Source of the DNA: Chloroflexota bacterium
GTDB taxonomy: Bacteria > Chloroflexota > Ktedonobacteria > Ktedonobacterales > Ktedonobacteraceae
Reading direction: 5' to 3'
DNA: 24,667 nt
NCBI GenBank assembly: GCA_902810755.1
Contig: CADDYT010000090.1
Location: forward strand, 1 to 24,667
The number at the start of each line of letters is the position of its first letter. Position 1 is the stretch's first letter. Positions 5,366-13,986 of the stretch are shown piece by piece. The notes under the pieces are model-generated. The model saw only the letters and a list, made by a program, of their open reading frames with translations, made no database searches and was not told the origin of the DNA. Made by a program: the position numbers and the translations under genes.

Positions 5366-8152
5366 CTATAGTTCGAGTCTCCACGCGCCGCGACCGTGTG
5401 TGGCGGCGTAGAGGACGCGGGCGGAGGCGGAGATGGTCAGGCCGTAGACGGCCACCATTGGCAGGCCGGGGGCGGCAGTCTGCCAGCTCGTGCCGCCGGA
5501 GGGGAGCAGGGCGACGCCGAAATCGGTGGCGACGTAGAGGTTGCCGGTCTGGTCATCGAAGGCCACGCCGGTGACGGGCATGTCGCCGAGGTCGTAGCTG
5601 ATGTCTTTCCAGGCAGCCTTGCCCGTTGTGGGGTCGTAGGTTACATCGAAGACGTGACCGGGCGTGTCTGGCGTGTAGGCATTGTAGCCGGAGAAGGTGA
5701 CGTAGGCATGGTACGGGTTCGCGGGATCAACGGCGATGCCGCTGATGAAGCGACCGGGCTGGGCCGAGGTATCGATGCGCGTGAAGGCCACCGTAGCGGC
5801 GGGCGCGTCGGCATTGGTCGAGATGAAGAGACGACCGGGGCGCGTCGCCGCCCAGAGAATGTTGCTAACGCCGCTGGCGCGACTGATGGCGACCACGTAG
5901 CCGCCGCTCTTGTCCGGGCCATAGCTGGTATCCGTCAGCTTCGCCGTGCCGAGCGGCTCCCAGTCGCCGCACTGCGATTTGAAATCGCCTTTGAATTCGT
6001 TGCAGTGCTGCGTCAGGTACGCCTGCGGGCCGCCGTCATCGACCGTGCGCCAGACATGTTCCAGCCCGACGAAGAGCGTGCCGCCCACCTGCGGGTCCGC
6101 GAGCAGCGGGACATAGAACGAGGCCGCTTCCTGGCTGCTGACCAGCGGATCGGAGATGTAGTCCCAGCCGTTGGGGTCGGTGGCGGCGAAATTGACATCC
6201 AGATTTGGCCCGTAGTAGGTATGCACGCGAATATTCGGGTTCTGCACATCGATGGCTGAGGAGCCGCCGTCGCCGCCGACCGACTCAAGCCAGTTGCTGC
6301 CCTGCGAGGTGTAGGCCCACGTGCCGTTGTCCTGCGAGCCGCCAATAATGTCGGTCTTCGGGTGCTGCGGATTGACGGTGATGCTCTGGAACTGAATGGT
6401 TGCCAGCCCGGCATTGAGGCTGAAAATCTGCGTGGGAACGGCCTTCAGCCAGTTCTGGCAGTCGGTCAGGTCGGCGCCGGAGAGGCCACGACCGGCGCAA
6501 CCGCTGGAAGCATCGGTGAAATCCCCGCTCGTGCGCACGAGGCCGCCATCGGAGCCGAGGAAGGCGATATCGGGGTTGTTCGGGTCGAAGGCGATGACGT
6601 GCTGGTCGGGGTGCATGCCCTGCGGCGTGGCCTGCGCGTCGTCGGTCATGTCGGTGAAATCGACGCCCGCGTCGGTGGAACGCTGCACGGCGCGCCCGTT
6701 GGAGGGTGGGCTGGCGGTAAAGATTTCATTGTACTGCATAGAGCCGCCAATCCAGACGATATCAGGATGGCCCGCCGGTGAGGCGATGGGCATGTCATAC
6801 GAACACTGCGGGTTGCAGTAGTTGTAAGAGGCGTAGCCCGGCGTCCCCTTCGTCGAACTGGAAAGCTGCGTCCAGCCGGGATTGTGCGTGCCGTCGGTCA
6901 GTTGCGAGGCGGGGACGTTGGCATCGTCGACGCGGTAGAAGTTGGCGGTGTTGCCATCGGTATCGCCGAGGTAGATGCGTAGCTTACCATTGTCGGGGGC
7001 CAGCGCGAACTCCGTGCGCGACCCCGCGCTATTCTGTGCCAGGCCCCCGCCAGCTGAGGCAAAAATCTGCTCGTAGCCGCCGTTGCCTGTACTGCGGTAG
7101 AGGCCATAATCGAACATGGAGAAGTAGATGCGCGGCGCGGAACCGGTAGGCAGGCCGGTGCTGTCAAAGACGATCTTCGAGACGCCGCCCCGGAAGAAAT
7201 CGTTGCCGTTGGAAGTCGTCGGGTCAACCGAATCAGACGGTTCGCTGAAGACCAGCTTGAAGCTCTGGCCGCCGTCGATCGATTCATAGAGGCCCACCGG
7301 CGGCGCATCCGGCGGGGTGAAGCGACCGCCGTTGATGGATGACGCGCCATGCCGCGCGACATCCGTGCCGATAAAGATGTGGTTGGGGTTGGTAGGGTCA
7401 ATGGCGATGGCGCCGATGGCGCGATTCTTCGCCACCGGCACGCTGCCCGCCACCAGTTTCCAGGTCTTACCGAAGTTCGTCGATCTGTACAGGCCGACCC
7501 CGGCTTCGGAGTCGCTCGACCCGTTCTCCTCACCCGTGCCAGCGTAGAGCGTCGCGCCTGTCGGGTCGTTGGGGTCGATGACGATGGAGCCGATAGCGTT
7601 GGAGGCGAGGCCGCCGGAGGAGGAATGCCAGGTGGGGGTCGCGGCAAGACCGTTATCCGTTTCCCAGATACCGCCGCCAGCCGCGCCAACCCAGACGCGA
7701 CAGAGCGTCTCGTCGCAGGTGCTGGAAATAGCGATGGCGGTGACGCGCCCGGAGGCAGTGGTGGTCGCGCCTGTGTACGTAACCTGCACGGGAACGTTGC
7801 CCACTACCGGGCCAACGAGATTCCAGGAGTGGCCGCCTGCGCTCCTACGCCTTGAGAGGGCCAGATACGCCTGGTATGCCCGAATAGTCTGGTCATACGA
7901 GACAGAGGTCGCGGGATAGGCCAGAGCGGCGTACTGCTGCGCTTCAAAGACATTGCTGCCCTGCGGGTTATTGTCATCATACTGCCCGTCATCATCATAG
8001 TGTGTGCTGAGGAAGTGATTGAAGTCGGGTTGAACAGGCTGCGCGTGGACACGCCAGGGGAGAGGCAGCATATAGCCGGTAATCAGCGTCACGATCAGTA
8101 CAGTGATGAGCAGAGCAAAAACATAACGAGATTTGAGTCTTACATGGGTCAT
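5366..8152 (-). CDS. Large secreted BNR/Asp-box (sortilin/VPS10-like) beta-propeller protein
   Basis: A 928-residue exported protein. Residues 1-38 are a signal sequence with a hydrophobic core (FALLITVLIVTLITGYMLPL) ending near AQP. The mature part contains many propeller strands with Asp-box-like motifs such as STNFGKTW, SIDGGQSF and STDAGVDF, and recurring phrases of the type IAIDPTNPNHIFIGTD and IAVDPANPYHAYV. This resembles WD40/YVTN/BNR-like and VPS10/sortilin-type propellers, which bind or occasionally cleave glycans or peptides. Several Cys pairs (for example in CNPQC and CDETLC) could form disulfides outside the cell. No sialidase Arg triad can be identified by eye, so enzymatic activity is unsupported. 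The gene follows the same orientation and end structure as the DVWAVG-repeat gene, and both may serve at the cell surface. GGAGG lies about 11 bases before the ATG. Confidence 0.85.
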   Translation of the reverse strand: MTHVRLKSRYVFALLITVLIVTLITGYMLPLPWRVHAQPVQPDFNHFLSTHYDDDGQYDDNNPQGSNVFEAQQYAALAYPATSVSYDQTIRAYQAYLALSRRRSAGGHSWNLVGPVVGNVPVQVTYTGATTTASGRVTAIAISSTCDETLCRVWVGAAGGGIWETDNGLAATPTWHSSSGGLASNAIGSIVIDPNDPTGATLYAGTGEENGSSDSEAGVGLYRSTNFGKTWKLVAGSVPVAKNRAIGAIAIDPTNPNHIFIGTDVARHGASSINGGRFTPPDAPPVGLYESIDGGQSFKLVFSEPSDSVDPTTSNGNDFFRGGVSKIVFDSTGLPTGSAPRIYFSMFDYGLYRSTGNGGYEQIFASAGGGLAQNSAGSRTEFALAPDNGKLRIYLGDTDGNTANFYRVDDANVPASQLTDGTHNPGWTQLSSSTKGTPGYASYNYCNPQCSYDMPIASPAGHPDIVWIGGSMQYNEIFTASPPSNGRAVQRSTDAGVDFTDMTDDAQATPQGMHPDQHVIAFDPNNPDIAFLGSDGGLVRTSGDFTDASSGCAGRGLSGADLTDCQNWLKAVPTQIFSLNAGLATIQFQSITVNPQHPKTDIIGGSQDNGTWAYTSQGSNWLESVGGDGGSSAIDVQNPNIRVHTYYGPNLDVNFAATDPNGWDYISDPLVSSQEAASFYVPLLADPQVGGTLFVGLEHVWRTVDDGGPQAYLTQHCNEFKGDFKSQCGDWEPLGTAKLTDTSYGPDKSGGYVVAISRASGVSNILWAATRPGRLFISTNADAPAATVAFTRIDTSAQPGRFISGIAVDPANPYHAYVTFSGYNAYTPDTPGHVFDVTYDPTTGKAAWKDISYDLGDMPVTGVAFDDQTGNLYVATDFGVALLPSGGTSWQTAAPGLPMVAVYGLTISASARVLYAATHGRGAWRLEL

Positions 8153-8319
8153 ACGAGGGGTATACCTCCACTACACAGAACAGTAAAGGGCCATATCTGG
8201 ATAAAAGAACATGCCGGGCAAAGAAATTCGCGCAGGCCGGATACGGGAGAAACAATCGAGAAGGCAATTATGTTATCATCTGTGAAAGGAAGAAACCGTA
8301 ACGGAAAGGAAAAACACAC

Positions 8320-8730
8320 ATGGCCGATTTGAAAAACATGCCAGAGTCCTACTGGAAGGAAAAGTTGACGCCGGAGCAGTACCGCGTGATGCGCAAGAAG
8401 GGGACGGAACGCGCCTTCAGCGGGCCGCTCTACTACAACCACGAGGCGGGGATGTACCATTGCGCCGCCTGCGGCCACGAACTCTTCTCCTCCGAAAACA
8501 AGTTCGATTCCGGCTGCGGCTGGCCCAGCTTCGACCGGCCCATCAACTCGGAGAACGTCGAGTATCATGAAGACCACTCGTTCTTCATGAACCGCACCGA
8601 AGTGACCTGCAAAAACTGCGGCGCGCACCTCGGCCACGTCTTCGAGGACGGTCCGCGCGAGACCACCGGCCTGCGCTACTGCATCAACTCCGTCTCCCTG
8701 CAGTTCGAGCCGAAAAAAGAAGAGAAGTAG
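8320..8730 (+). CDS. msrB: Peptide-methionine (R)-S-oxide reductase
   Basis: MsrB reduces methionine-R-sulfoxide in oxidised proteins. All family marks are present in 136 residues: the zinc-binding pairs C48-x2-C51 (CAAC) and C97-x2-C100 (CKNC), the SGCGWPSF loop with C66 as a possible resolving cysteine, GHVF(E)DGP, and the catalytic C121 in RYCINSVSL. It is a free-standing MsrB, not fused to MsrA. It has no signal peptide, so it acts in the cytoplasm. A GGAAAGGA ribosome site lies about 9 bases before the ATG. It is transcribed alone, divergent from the BNR-protein gene and convergent with the TPR-like gene, with a shared hairpin at its stop codon. Confidence 0.97.
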   Translation: MADLKNMPESYWKEKLTPEQYRVMRKKGTERAFSGPLYYNHEAGMYHCAACGHELFSSENKFDSGCGWPSFDRPINSENVEYHEDHSFFMNRTEVTCKNCGAHLGHVFEDGPRETTGLRYCINSVSLQFEPKKEEK

Positions 8731-8760
8731 ATGATGCTGTGAGCCTCTCACAGCATCATC
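8730..8760. terminator. Bidirectional hairpin between msrB and the TPR-like gene
   Basis: GATGATGCTGTGAG (8730-8743) and CTCACAGCATCATC (8747-8760) form a perfect 14-base stem with a 3-base loop. It starts at the last base of the msrB stop codon and overlaps the stop codon of the opposing gene, so one compact element serves both convergent genes. Confidence 0.75.
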
Positions 8761-10696
8761 AAATTGTCTCGTCTTCCCAGACGCGGTGCAGGATGGTGAG
8801 GGCGGCTTTCTCAAAGGCTTCATCGGTGAGGAGAGAGAGGTCGGGTTCGCCGCGCAATTTGCGCTCGGAGTTCTGCTGGAGCAGGATAAAGGCGAGCTGC
8901 TCCCAGCCCTGCGCGGCCTTATCGGCGGGGAAGAGCGCGGCAAAACACGGATCCTGGGCGGGATACTGCCAGAGAGCGCGGTTGCGCGCCAGGCTGTAAA
9001 CGAGGTAGCGGCGCGCCGCCTGCCCGGCGTTCTTATCCGGCATGGTGACATCATCCGGCAGGTTCAGGTGCCAGCAGCCGGCGATGGCATACCAGCAGGC
9101 AAGGTTGTAAAGCAGGTAGCTGTCGCTCTCGGACGTGAAATCCCAGTTGCCGCCGCGCAGGTGCCGCAGACCGTTGATGGCGTCATCTCTGCACGCGGCA
9201 TCGTTAAGCAGGAGACGAGCGGTGCAGATGCCGAGGTTGAGGCGGCGTTCGATGGTTGTGTCGTCGGGTATGGCTGTGCCGTTGCGCCTCACTACCGGTT
9301 GCCGGTACACATCGTTGTGCGTGTGGAAGCGACGCCATGCCTCACTGTAGGCATCCAGCGCCTGATAGAAATGCGTTTTGCTGCTGTCGGGCGGGGTATC
9401 TGTCAATATCTTCGTGGTTGTACCGGGTTGCGTCTGCACCATCGCCTGCAACCCCCACATGGTCCAGGTATCGCCCAGATTTTCGTAGGGCTTGTACCAC
9501 TTTTCATTCAGGGCGCTGGCCTGCTGGAAATGGTCTATGGCCTGCCGATAAAACGTGGGGAAGCGGTCGTATCGCTGCGAGCATACCAGGTAGAGGTAGC
9601 CAACGTAATTGGTAAGCAGCGTGTGATGCCGCCGCGTGTAGTCGCGGCTGGAGAGTTTATGCTGCCCGCTCAGGTAGCCGGTGAGCCAGCGCCAGTAGAA
9701 GGCGGGGCTTGCCTCGTTCGCCAGAATGCTGCGGTGCGTCACCTCGACGGCCAGCCAGCCTGTCGCCGGTGGCACCAGCGCGAGATAGCGTTTCTCCCGC
9801 TCATAGAGATCAGGGGCGCCCGTGCTATCAGCCGTTTCCTGCCCGGCAAGTGCTTCCTGCTCAACCTTCACCTTTGCCTTCCTGCCCCTGTTCCCGTTCC
9901 CGTTCGGCTGCGTTGGAGTTTCCGTCGTGGAAGTGGCGCTGGCGGCGCTGGCGGTCGCTACCGGGATGCTCTGCCCGGTTTGCCTGCCTGCCCCGTTTGC
10001 CGTATCCGATTCCCAGAAGGTAGAGAGAACCGAGGGGATATTGCTCCGCAAATCCTGAACCTCGAAACTCAAGCCGAGTTGTACCCTGTCAGCTGTCTCG
10101 CCGCGCGCCTGCAAAATGGTTGCTATTTTTGTGCCGCGAGGGGTAAAAACAAGGCTCAGGAGTTCAACGGCGGTCTGCACCGTTGTATTGGCCCCTGCGG
10201 CATCTTTGAGCGAGGCCAGCAGGTTATTGAGCTGCGTCGGGTCGGCTGCTTCGGGAACGGGGTTGCGGTCCGCCGTGCGCGGCAGCAGGAACATGGAGCC
10301 AGCTCTTCTCTGTTTCCGCCCGCCGTTGCCCGGTTGCTCGGTCTCCTCGCTGATCTCCGTCAGGGCCGTCGCCAGCCCCTCGCGCGTCAACTGGTTCAGG
10401 CCGCCTGCGATCCTGTCGAGATCATCACAGTCTGAGGCATTGGTAAACGGATCAACGACCAGATGGGCAACGCGGCTCAGCCGCCAGACATGCCAGATGA
10501 GGACCGCGCCCAGAATAATGATGAGGATGGTCGCGACGATCTCGGCCAGCGTTAGCAGCAAGCCACCAACTTTGCCGAAATTATTCTGCAAGCCGTCTGC
10601 GAAGGTGGACAGGGGGGCCGGGAGAAAGAACAACAGGCAGACAATCACGAGCAAAGCCACAATGATAGCGATAATGAGAGGCGTCCGGGTCTTCAT
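8759..10696 (-). CDS. Membrane-anchored TPR-like protein of unknown function
   Basis: A 645-residue protein I cannot assign to a known family. Two hydrophobic helices (about 6-25 and 43-70) place it in the membrane with a long cytoplasmic part following WHVWRLSR. Residues about 80-240 form a helical region with a Gly/Arg-rich segment near 125-135. Residues about 245-295 are a low-complexity linker rich in Ala, Thr, Asn and Lys. From about 300 to the end the sequence is helical, with TPR-like pieces such as YRQAIDHFQQASALNEKWYKPYENLGDTW and LLYNLACWYAIAGCW; the phrase AVEVTHRSILANEASPAFYW precedes them. TPR regions usually hold protein partners. The gene is transcribed alone; AGGGAG lies about 8 bases before the ATG. 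A small inverted repeat, TGATCG/CGATCA (10724-10740), sits just upstream and might be an operator. Confidence 0.8.
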   Translation of the reverse strand: MKTRTPLIIAIIVALLVIVCLLFFLPAPLSTFADGLQNNFGKVGGLLLTLAEIVATILIIILGAVLIWHVWRLSRVAHLVVDPFTNASDCDDLDRIAGGLNQLTREGLATALTEISEETEQPGNGGRKQRRAGSMFLLPRTADRNPVPEAADPTQLNNLLASLKDAAGANTTVQTAVELLSLVFTPRGTKIATILQARGETADRVQLGLSFEVQDLRSNIPSVLSTFWESDTANGAGRQTGQSIPVATASAASATSTTETPTQPNGNGNRGRKAKVKVEQEALAGQETADSTGAPDLYEREKRYLALVPPATGWLAVEVTHRSILANEASPAFYWRWLTGYLSGQHKLSSRDYTRRHHTLLTNYVGYLYLVCSQRYDRFPTFYRQAIDHFQQASALNEKWYKPYENLGDTWTMWGLQAMVQTQPGTTTKILTDTPPDSSKTHFYQALDAYSEAWRRFHTHNDVYRQPVVRRNGTAIPDDTTIERRLNLGICTARLLLNDAACRDDAINGLRHLRGGNWDFTSESDSYLLYNLACWYAIAGCWHLNLPDDVTMPDKNAGQAARRYLVYSLARNRALWQYPAQDPCFAALFPADKAAQGWEQLAFILLQQNSERKLRGEPDLSLLTDEAFEKAALTILHRVWEDETI

Positions 10697-10862
10697 AATG
10701 GGGTCTCCCTTCGTACTTTTTCTTGATCGTCTCTCGATCAGGTAATGACAAAGAGGATAGTTGCGCTAATCAATAATAACATAGCCTCAACCATCTTTTT
10801 CCATAAGCAAGCAGCCCGGGTAGGAGTTTTGTCTCTGGCAAGCATACAAACGATATGCTGTT

Positions 10863-11200
10863 CTACAACCACCGCCGCCTCTGTGGAGTAATATCATAGA
10901 GCGGTAGATGGGTTTTTGCCTCAACAAGCTCTAATAAGCCCTGCATCTGCCTCTCATACTCATCATAGGGAACCGTTGGCCTGAACTGGTAGAGGAAAAA
11001 CGGGCGACGCGGAACCCACATCCACTGCACGAGGGTCTCGTCGTTTGATAGCGCGTAGGTTTTTGGCATGCCTCGTTTCCAGGTGCCACTTACGGTGAAA
11101 AGGCGGGCCTGATCCCATCCCAGCCAGATCGTTATCTGAAGAGGGGAGGTCTCTGCATCGCCTTGCGTGCCAGTTTTGAGTACAGTTCGTTCTGTGGCAT
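10863..11200 (-). pseudogene. Small gene split by a one-base frameshift, unknown function
   Basis: From ATG 11200 the frame reads MPQNELYSKLARKAMQRPP and then stops. From the C-run at about 11143-11146 the neighbouring frame continues as a plausible protein to 10863, including LQITIWLGWDQARLFTVSG and YDEYERQMQGLLELVEAKTH. One missing C in the run would join them into a product of about 112 residues. The first part has a strong promoter (11239-11267) and a GGGGAG ribosome site, which argues that the real gene begins at 11200. In the downstream frame the only usual start is ATG 11069, which would cut off half the protein. It could be a recent pseudogene, a programmed -1 frameshift or a sequencing error. 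The family is not recognised. Confidence 0.55.
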
Positions 11201-11238
11201 AGTTTTATTCGACTCCCCGTCGTGTTATTTACTGACAC

Positions 11239-11267
11239 AGTATAGCATATGGCTACTTGCTCATCAA
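11239..11267 (-). promoter_or_regulatory. Promoter for the frameshifted small gene
   Basis: On the minus strand TTGATG (11267-11262) and TATACT (11244-11239) are 17 bases apart, and TGC directly before TATACT makes an extended -10. Transcription would start near 11232, giving a leader of about 30 bases before ATG 11200. Confidence 0.55.
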
Positions 11268-11401
11268 CATCTTACCCCACATCACTTATCCTCGTTTTCC
11301 TACATGACAGGCGGCGATTTTTGCAGTACCATATAGGACAATGACGGAGAGAATAGAAAGAGATGTAAGGATGGATGATTTACAGGATCGTCACCGTCAT
11401 A

Positions 11402-11482
11402 TCATGCTGAGTGAAGCGAAGCATCTGAGGCAACCCATAACGGTCAATCCGATGATTGGATGCTTCGCTTCACTCAGCATGA
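11402..11482. repeat. Long-stem member of the ATGCTGAG dispersed repeat family
   Basis: Two oppositely oriented copies (11402-11425 and 11459-11482) form a perfect 24-base stem around a 33-base loop. The core ATGCTGAGTGAAGCGAAGCA matches the family seen at 2453, 3621 and 20524. The surrounding gap (11268-11506) holds no gene that I can support. Confidence 0.85.
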
Positions 11483-11506
11483 CACGTCAGGGGACGATCC
11501 TGATGG

Positions 11507-11703
11507 CATGCCGTATGCTGGCTCCCCGTCACAGGTCGACAGCGCAGGCCACCCGCCAGGGGTGGCCCTACGAGAGACGACCCCTCCACAAGCGGCACGA
11601 GCCGCCCGTATTATAGTAGGGCTACCCCTGGCGGATGGCCTGCGGTGCCGGGTCGTATAAGAGGAATCCGGCAGGCCAGCAGAGGGAGCCAGCATACGGC
11701 ATG
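11507..11703. repeat. Composite 197-base element with terminal inverted repeats (MITE-like)
   Basis: The outer ends (11507-11526 and 11684-11703) are perfect 20-base inverted repeats ending ATGCCGTATGCTGGCTCCC. Nested inside are two oppositely oriented copies (11545-11571 and 11616-11642) of the GC-rich palindrome also found at 1-202 and 16103-16209, with two mismatches between them. The phrase GGCACGAGCCG between them also occurs at 41-51. The element has no open frame of note and ends 28 bases before the recQ start, so it must displace or supply upstream control of recQ. Target-site duplications are not obvious. Confidence 0.7.
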
Positions 11704-11730
11704 ACATGACCATAGGAGAGAGGGCAGGCT

Positions 11731-13986
11731 GTGCAGGATATCGATGGGGCGTTGAAGCAGTATTTTGGCTTTGGGGAGTTCTGGCCGGGGCAGCGGCAGG
11801 TGATTGAGCAGGTGCTGGCGGGACGCGATACGTTTGTGTTGATGCCGACCGGCGGGGGCAAGTCGCTGACGTACCAGCTCCCGGCGCTGCTGCTGCCGGG
11901 GCTGACGGTGGTGGTCTCGCCGCTGATCGCGCTGATGCAGGATCAGGTGGATCGCTTGCTGGCGAATGGTATTGACGCTACATTTATCAATAGCTCGCTA
12001 GCGGTTGAGGAGCGGGCACGGCGCGAGCGGCAGGCCATCAATGGCGAGGTGAGGCTGCTCTACGTCGCGCCCGAACGGCTGATGGGGCCAAACTTCCTCT
12101 CTTTGCTCGACCGTGTGGAGAATAACGTGGGGCTGTCATTGATCGCCGTGGACGAGGCGCACTGCGTGAGCGAGTGGGGGCATGATTTTCGCCCGGAGTA
12201 TCGCCAGCTGGGGCAGTTGCGCGAACGCTACCTGGAGACGCCCATGCTGGCGCTGACGGCGACGGCGACCGAGCGCGTGCGCGATGATATCCTTGAGCAA
12301 CTGCGGCTACACGACCCGTATATCCATATCGCCAGCTTCGACCGGCCCAACCTGTATTATGAGGTGCGGCAGAAGCATCAGAGGTCATACCGCGAACTGG
12401 TGCAGATTTTGCGCGAGCTGGATGGAGCCTCTACCATCATTTACCGCAATAGCCGCGAAAGCGTCGATGAGCTGAGCGCGGCGCTGGAACGCGACGGCAT
12501 CCCGGCGCTGCCCTACCATGCCGGGCTGAGCAACGAGGAGCGCGCAGAGAATCAGATGCGCTTCATTCGCGACGATGTGCCGGTGCTGGTGGCGACCATC
12601 GCCTTTGGCATGGGCATCGCCAAGCCAGATGTGCGCGCGGTCATCCATTATGATTTGCCGCGCAACCTTGAGGGCTACTATCAGGAGTCGGGCCGCGCCG
12701 GACGCGACGGGCTGCCCGCGCAGTGTCTCCTCTTTTACAGCGCAGGCGACCGTGCAAAGCTCAACTATATTGTTGGACAGAAGGAAGACCTGTACGAGCA
12801 GCGGCTGGCGCAGCACCAGTTGCAGCAGATAGCAGCCTATGGCGAAAGCGCGGAATGCCGCCGTCGCATCCTGCTGGGCTACTTCGGCGAGGTCTACGGA
12901 CGGGACAATTGCGGCAACTGCGATAATTGCCTGCACGAGCAGGTGATTGAAGACCGCACGATAGACGCGCAGAAGTTTCTCTCCTGCATCGTGCGCACGC
13001 AGCAACGCTTCGGCATGCGCCACATCATCGACATCCTGCGCGGGGCCAATACGCAGAAGATTCGCGACTACGGACACGAGCAGCTTTCGACCTATGGCAT
13101 CGGCAAGGATCGCAGCGTGGAAGAATGGTTGCGTCTCGGTCGCTCGCTGCTCCACCAGGGACTGCTGCTGGAGACGAAGGACAGCTATCCGGTGCTGCGC
13201 CTGAATCCCTACTCACGCGAGATTTTGCGGGGCGAGCGGCAGGTGCTGGTTGCCATGCCCGCGCCTGCACCTGCTTCCACGCCGGGCAGAGCAAGGCAGC
13301 AGCAAGAGGCGGCGCCGGGGAAGGTGAGAAAAGAGCAGATTGCCCCCCTCTCGCCGGAGGAAGAGGGATTGTTCCAGCATTTACGCAACCTGCGCAAGCG
13401 ACTGGCCGACAAAAAGGGTCTGCCGCCCTACATGGTCTTCGCCGATACCAGCCTGCAGGCGATGGCGCAGTGGCGACCGCTCAGCCAGGCGCATTTCGAG
13501 CGCATCCCCGGCGTGGGGGCGAGCAAGCTGGAAACCTACTTCACGGTCTTCACCGACGCCATTCGCGACTACTGCGCGCAGCACAATATGACGACGGACA
13601 TAGAACCGCCGACAGGGGCGAAGAAGCCGGAAAAGGCGAAGAAAAGCGAGGAAGTAGCCATCGGGCCGTCGCCGTCGTCGCGGCAGCTCACGCTGGAGCT
13701 ATTCCGCCAGGGGCTGAGCATCGCCGAGATTGCCGCGCGCAGAAATCTCGCGCTCACAACGATTGAAAGCCATCTGGCCGATTTAATCGAGGAGGGCGAG
13801 GAGGTCGATATTGAGCGGCTGGTGCCGCCCGCGCGCTACGCGGTTATGCTCGCCGCCTTTGAGCGTTTTGGCGACGGGCCGCTCAAGCCGGTCAAAGAGT
13901 TTCTGGGCGATGCATTTTCGTATGGCGAGTTGCGCATGGTGCGCGCCACGCTGCGCCATCACGGGGCCCCGCCCGATGAGACCTGA
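11731..13986 (+). CDS. recQ: ATP-dependent DNA helicase RecQ with C-terminal HTH extension
   Basis: A 3'-5' DNA helicase for recombination and fork repair, 751 residues from a GTG start with AGGAGAGAGGG just upstream. Helicase motifs are all present: motif I TGGGKS (40-45), DEAH (141-144), ALTATAT, and in the second lobe YHAGLS and the QESGRAGRDG motif VI. The zinc site follows with Cys residues in CRRRI and CGNCDNC (about 375-400), then the RQC winged helix. An Ala/Pro linker (about 507-530) leads to an HRDC domain (about 535-620). After a Lys-rich linker, the last 100 residues (QLTLELFRQGLSIAEIAARR onward) form a helix-turn-helix region like that seen after HRDC in some RecQ proteins. The 3' end overlaps the tail of the opposing pseudouridine synthase gene by 28 bases. 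Confidence 0.97.
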   Translation: MQDIDGALKQYFGFGEFWPGQRQVIEQVLAGRDTFVLMPTGGGKSLTYQLPALLLPGLTVVVSPLIALMQDQVDRLLANGIDATFINSSLAVEERARRERQAINGEVRLLYVAPERLMGPNFLSLLDRVENNVGLSLIAVDEAHCVSEWGHDFRPEYRQLGQLRERYLETPMLALTATATERVRDDILEQLRLHDPYIHIASFDRPNLYYEVRQKHQRSYRELVQILRELDGASTIIYRNSRESVDELSAALERDGIPALPYHAGLSNEERAENQMRFIRDDVPVLVATIAFGMGIAKPDVRAVIHYDLPRNLEGYYQESGRAGRDGLPAQCLLFYSAGDRAKLNYIVGQKEDLYEQRLAQHQLQQIAAYGESAECRRRILLGYFGEVYGRDNCGNCDNCLHEQVIEDRTIDAQKFLSCIVRTQQRFGMRHIIDILRGANTQKIRDYGHEQLSTYGIGKDRSVEEWLRLGRSLLHQGLLLETKDSYPVLRLNPYSREILRGERQVLVAMPAPAPASTPGRARQQQEAAPGKVRKEQIAPLSPEEEGLFQHLRNLRKRLADKKGLPPYMVFADTSLQAMAQWRPLSQAHFERIPGVGASKLETYFTVFTDAIRDYCAQHNMTTDIEPPTGAKKPEKAKKSEEVAIGPSPSSRQLTLELFRQGLSIAEIAARRNLALTTIESHLADLIEEGEEVDIERLVPPARYAVMLAAFERFGDGPLKPVKEFLGDAFSYGELRMVRATLRHHGAPPDET

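Noticed and set aside
5366..8152. Annotation of the large secreted protein as a sialidase
   Set aside because: Asp-box motifs alone occur in many non-enzymatic propellers, and I cannot find the catalytic Arg triad or the Tyr/Glu pair.
8149..9054. Minus-strand frame across msrB
   Set aside because: It overlaps the unambiguous MsrB gene and the shared terminator, and its translation is compositionally unlike a protein.
8786..10435. Long open frame (549 codons) on the plus strand opposite the TPR-like gene
   Set aside because: It is antisense to a gene with clear membrane helices and TPR-like segments. Its own translation has no recognisable domain and looks like a GC-rich shadow.
10963..11238. 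GTG-started 91-codon frame overlapping the small frameshifted gene
   Set aside because: Its translation is Arg/His/Cys-rich without pattern, while the neighbouring frames join into a more natural protein.
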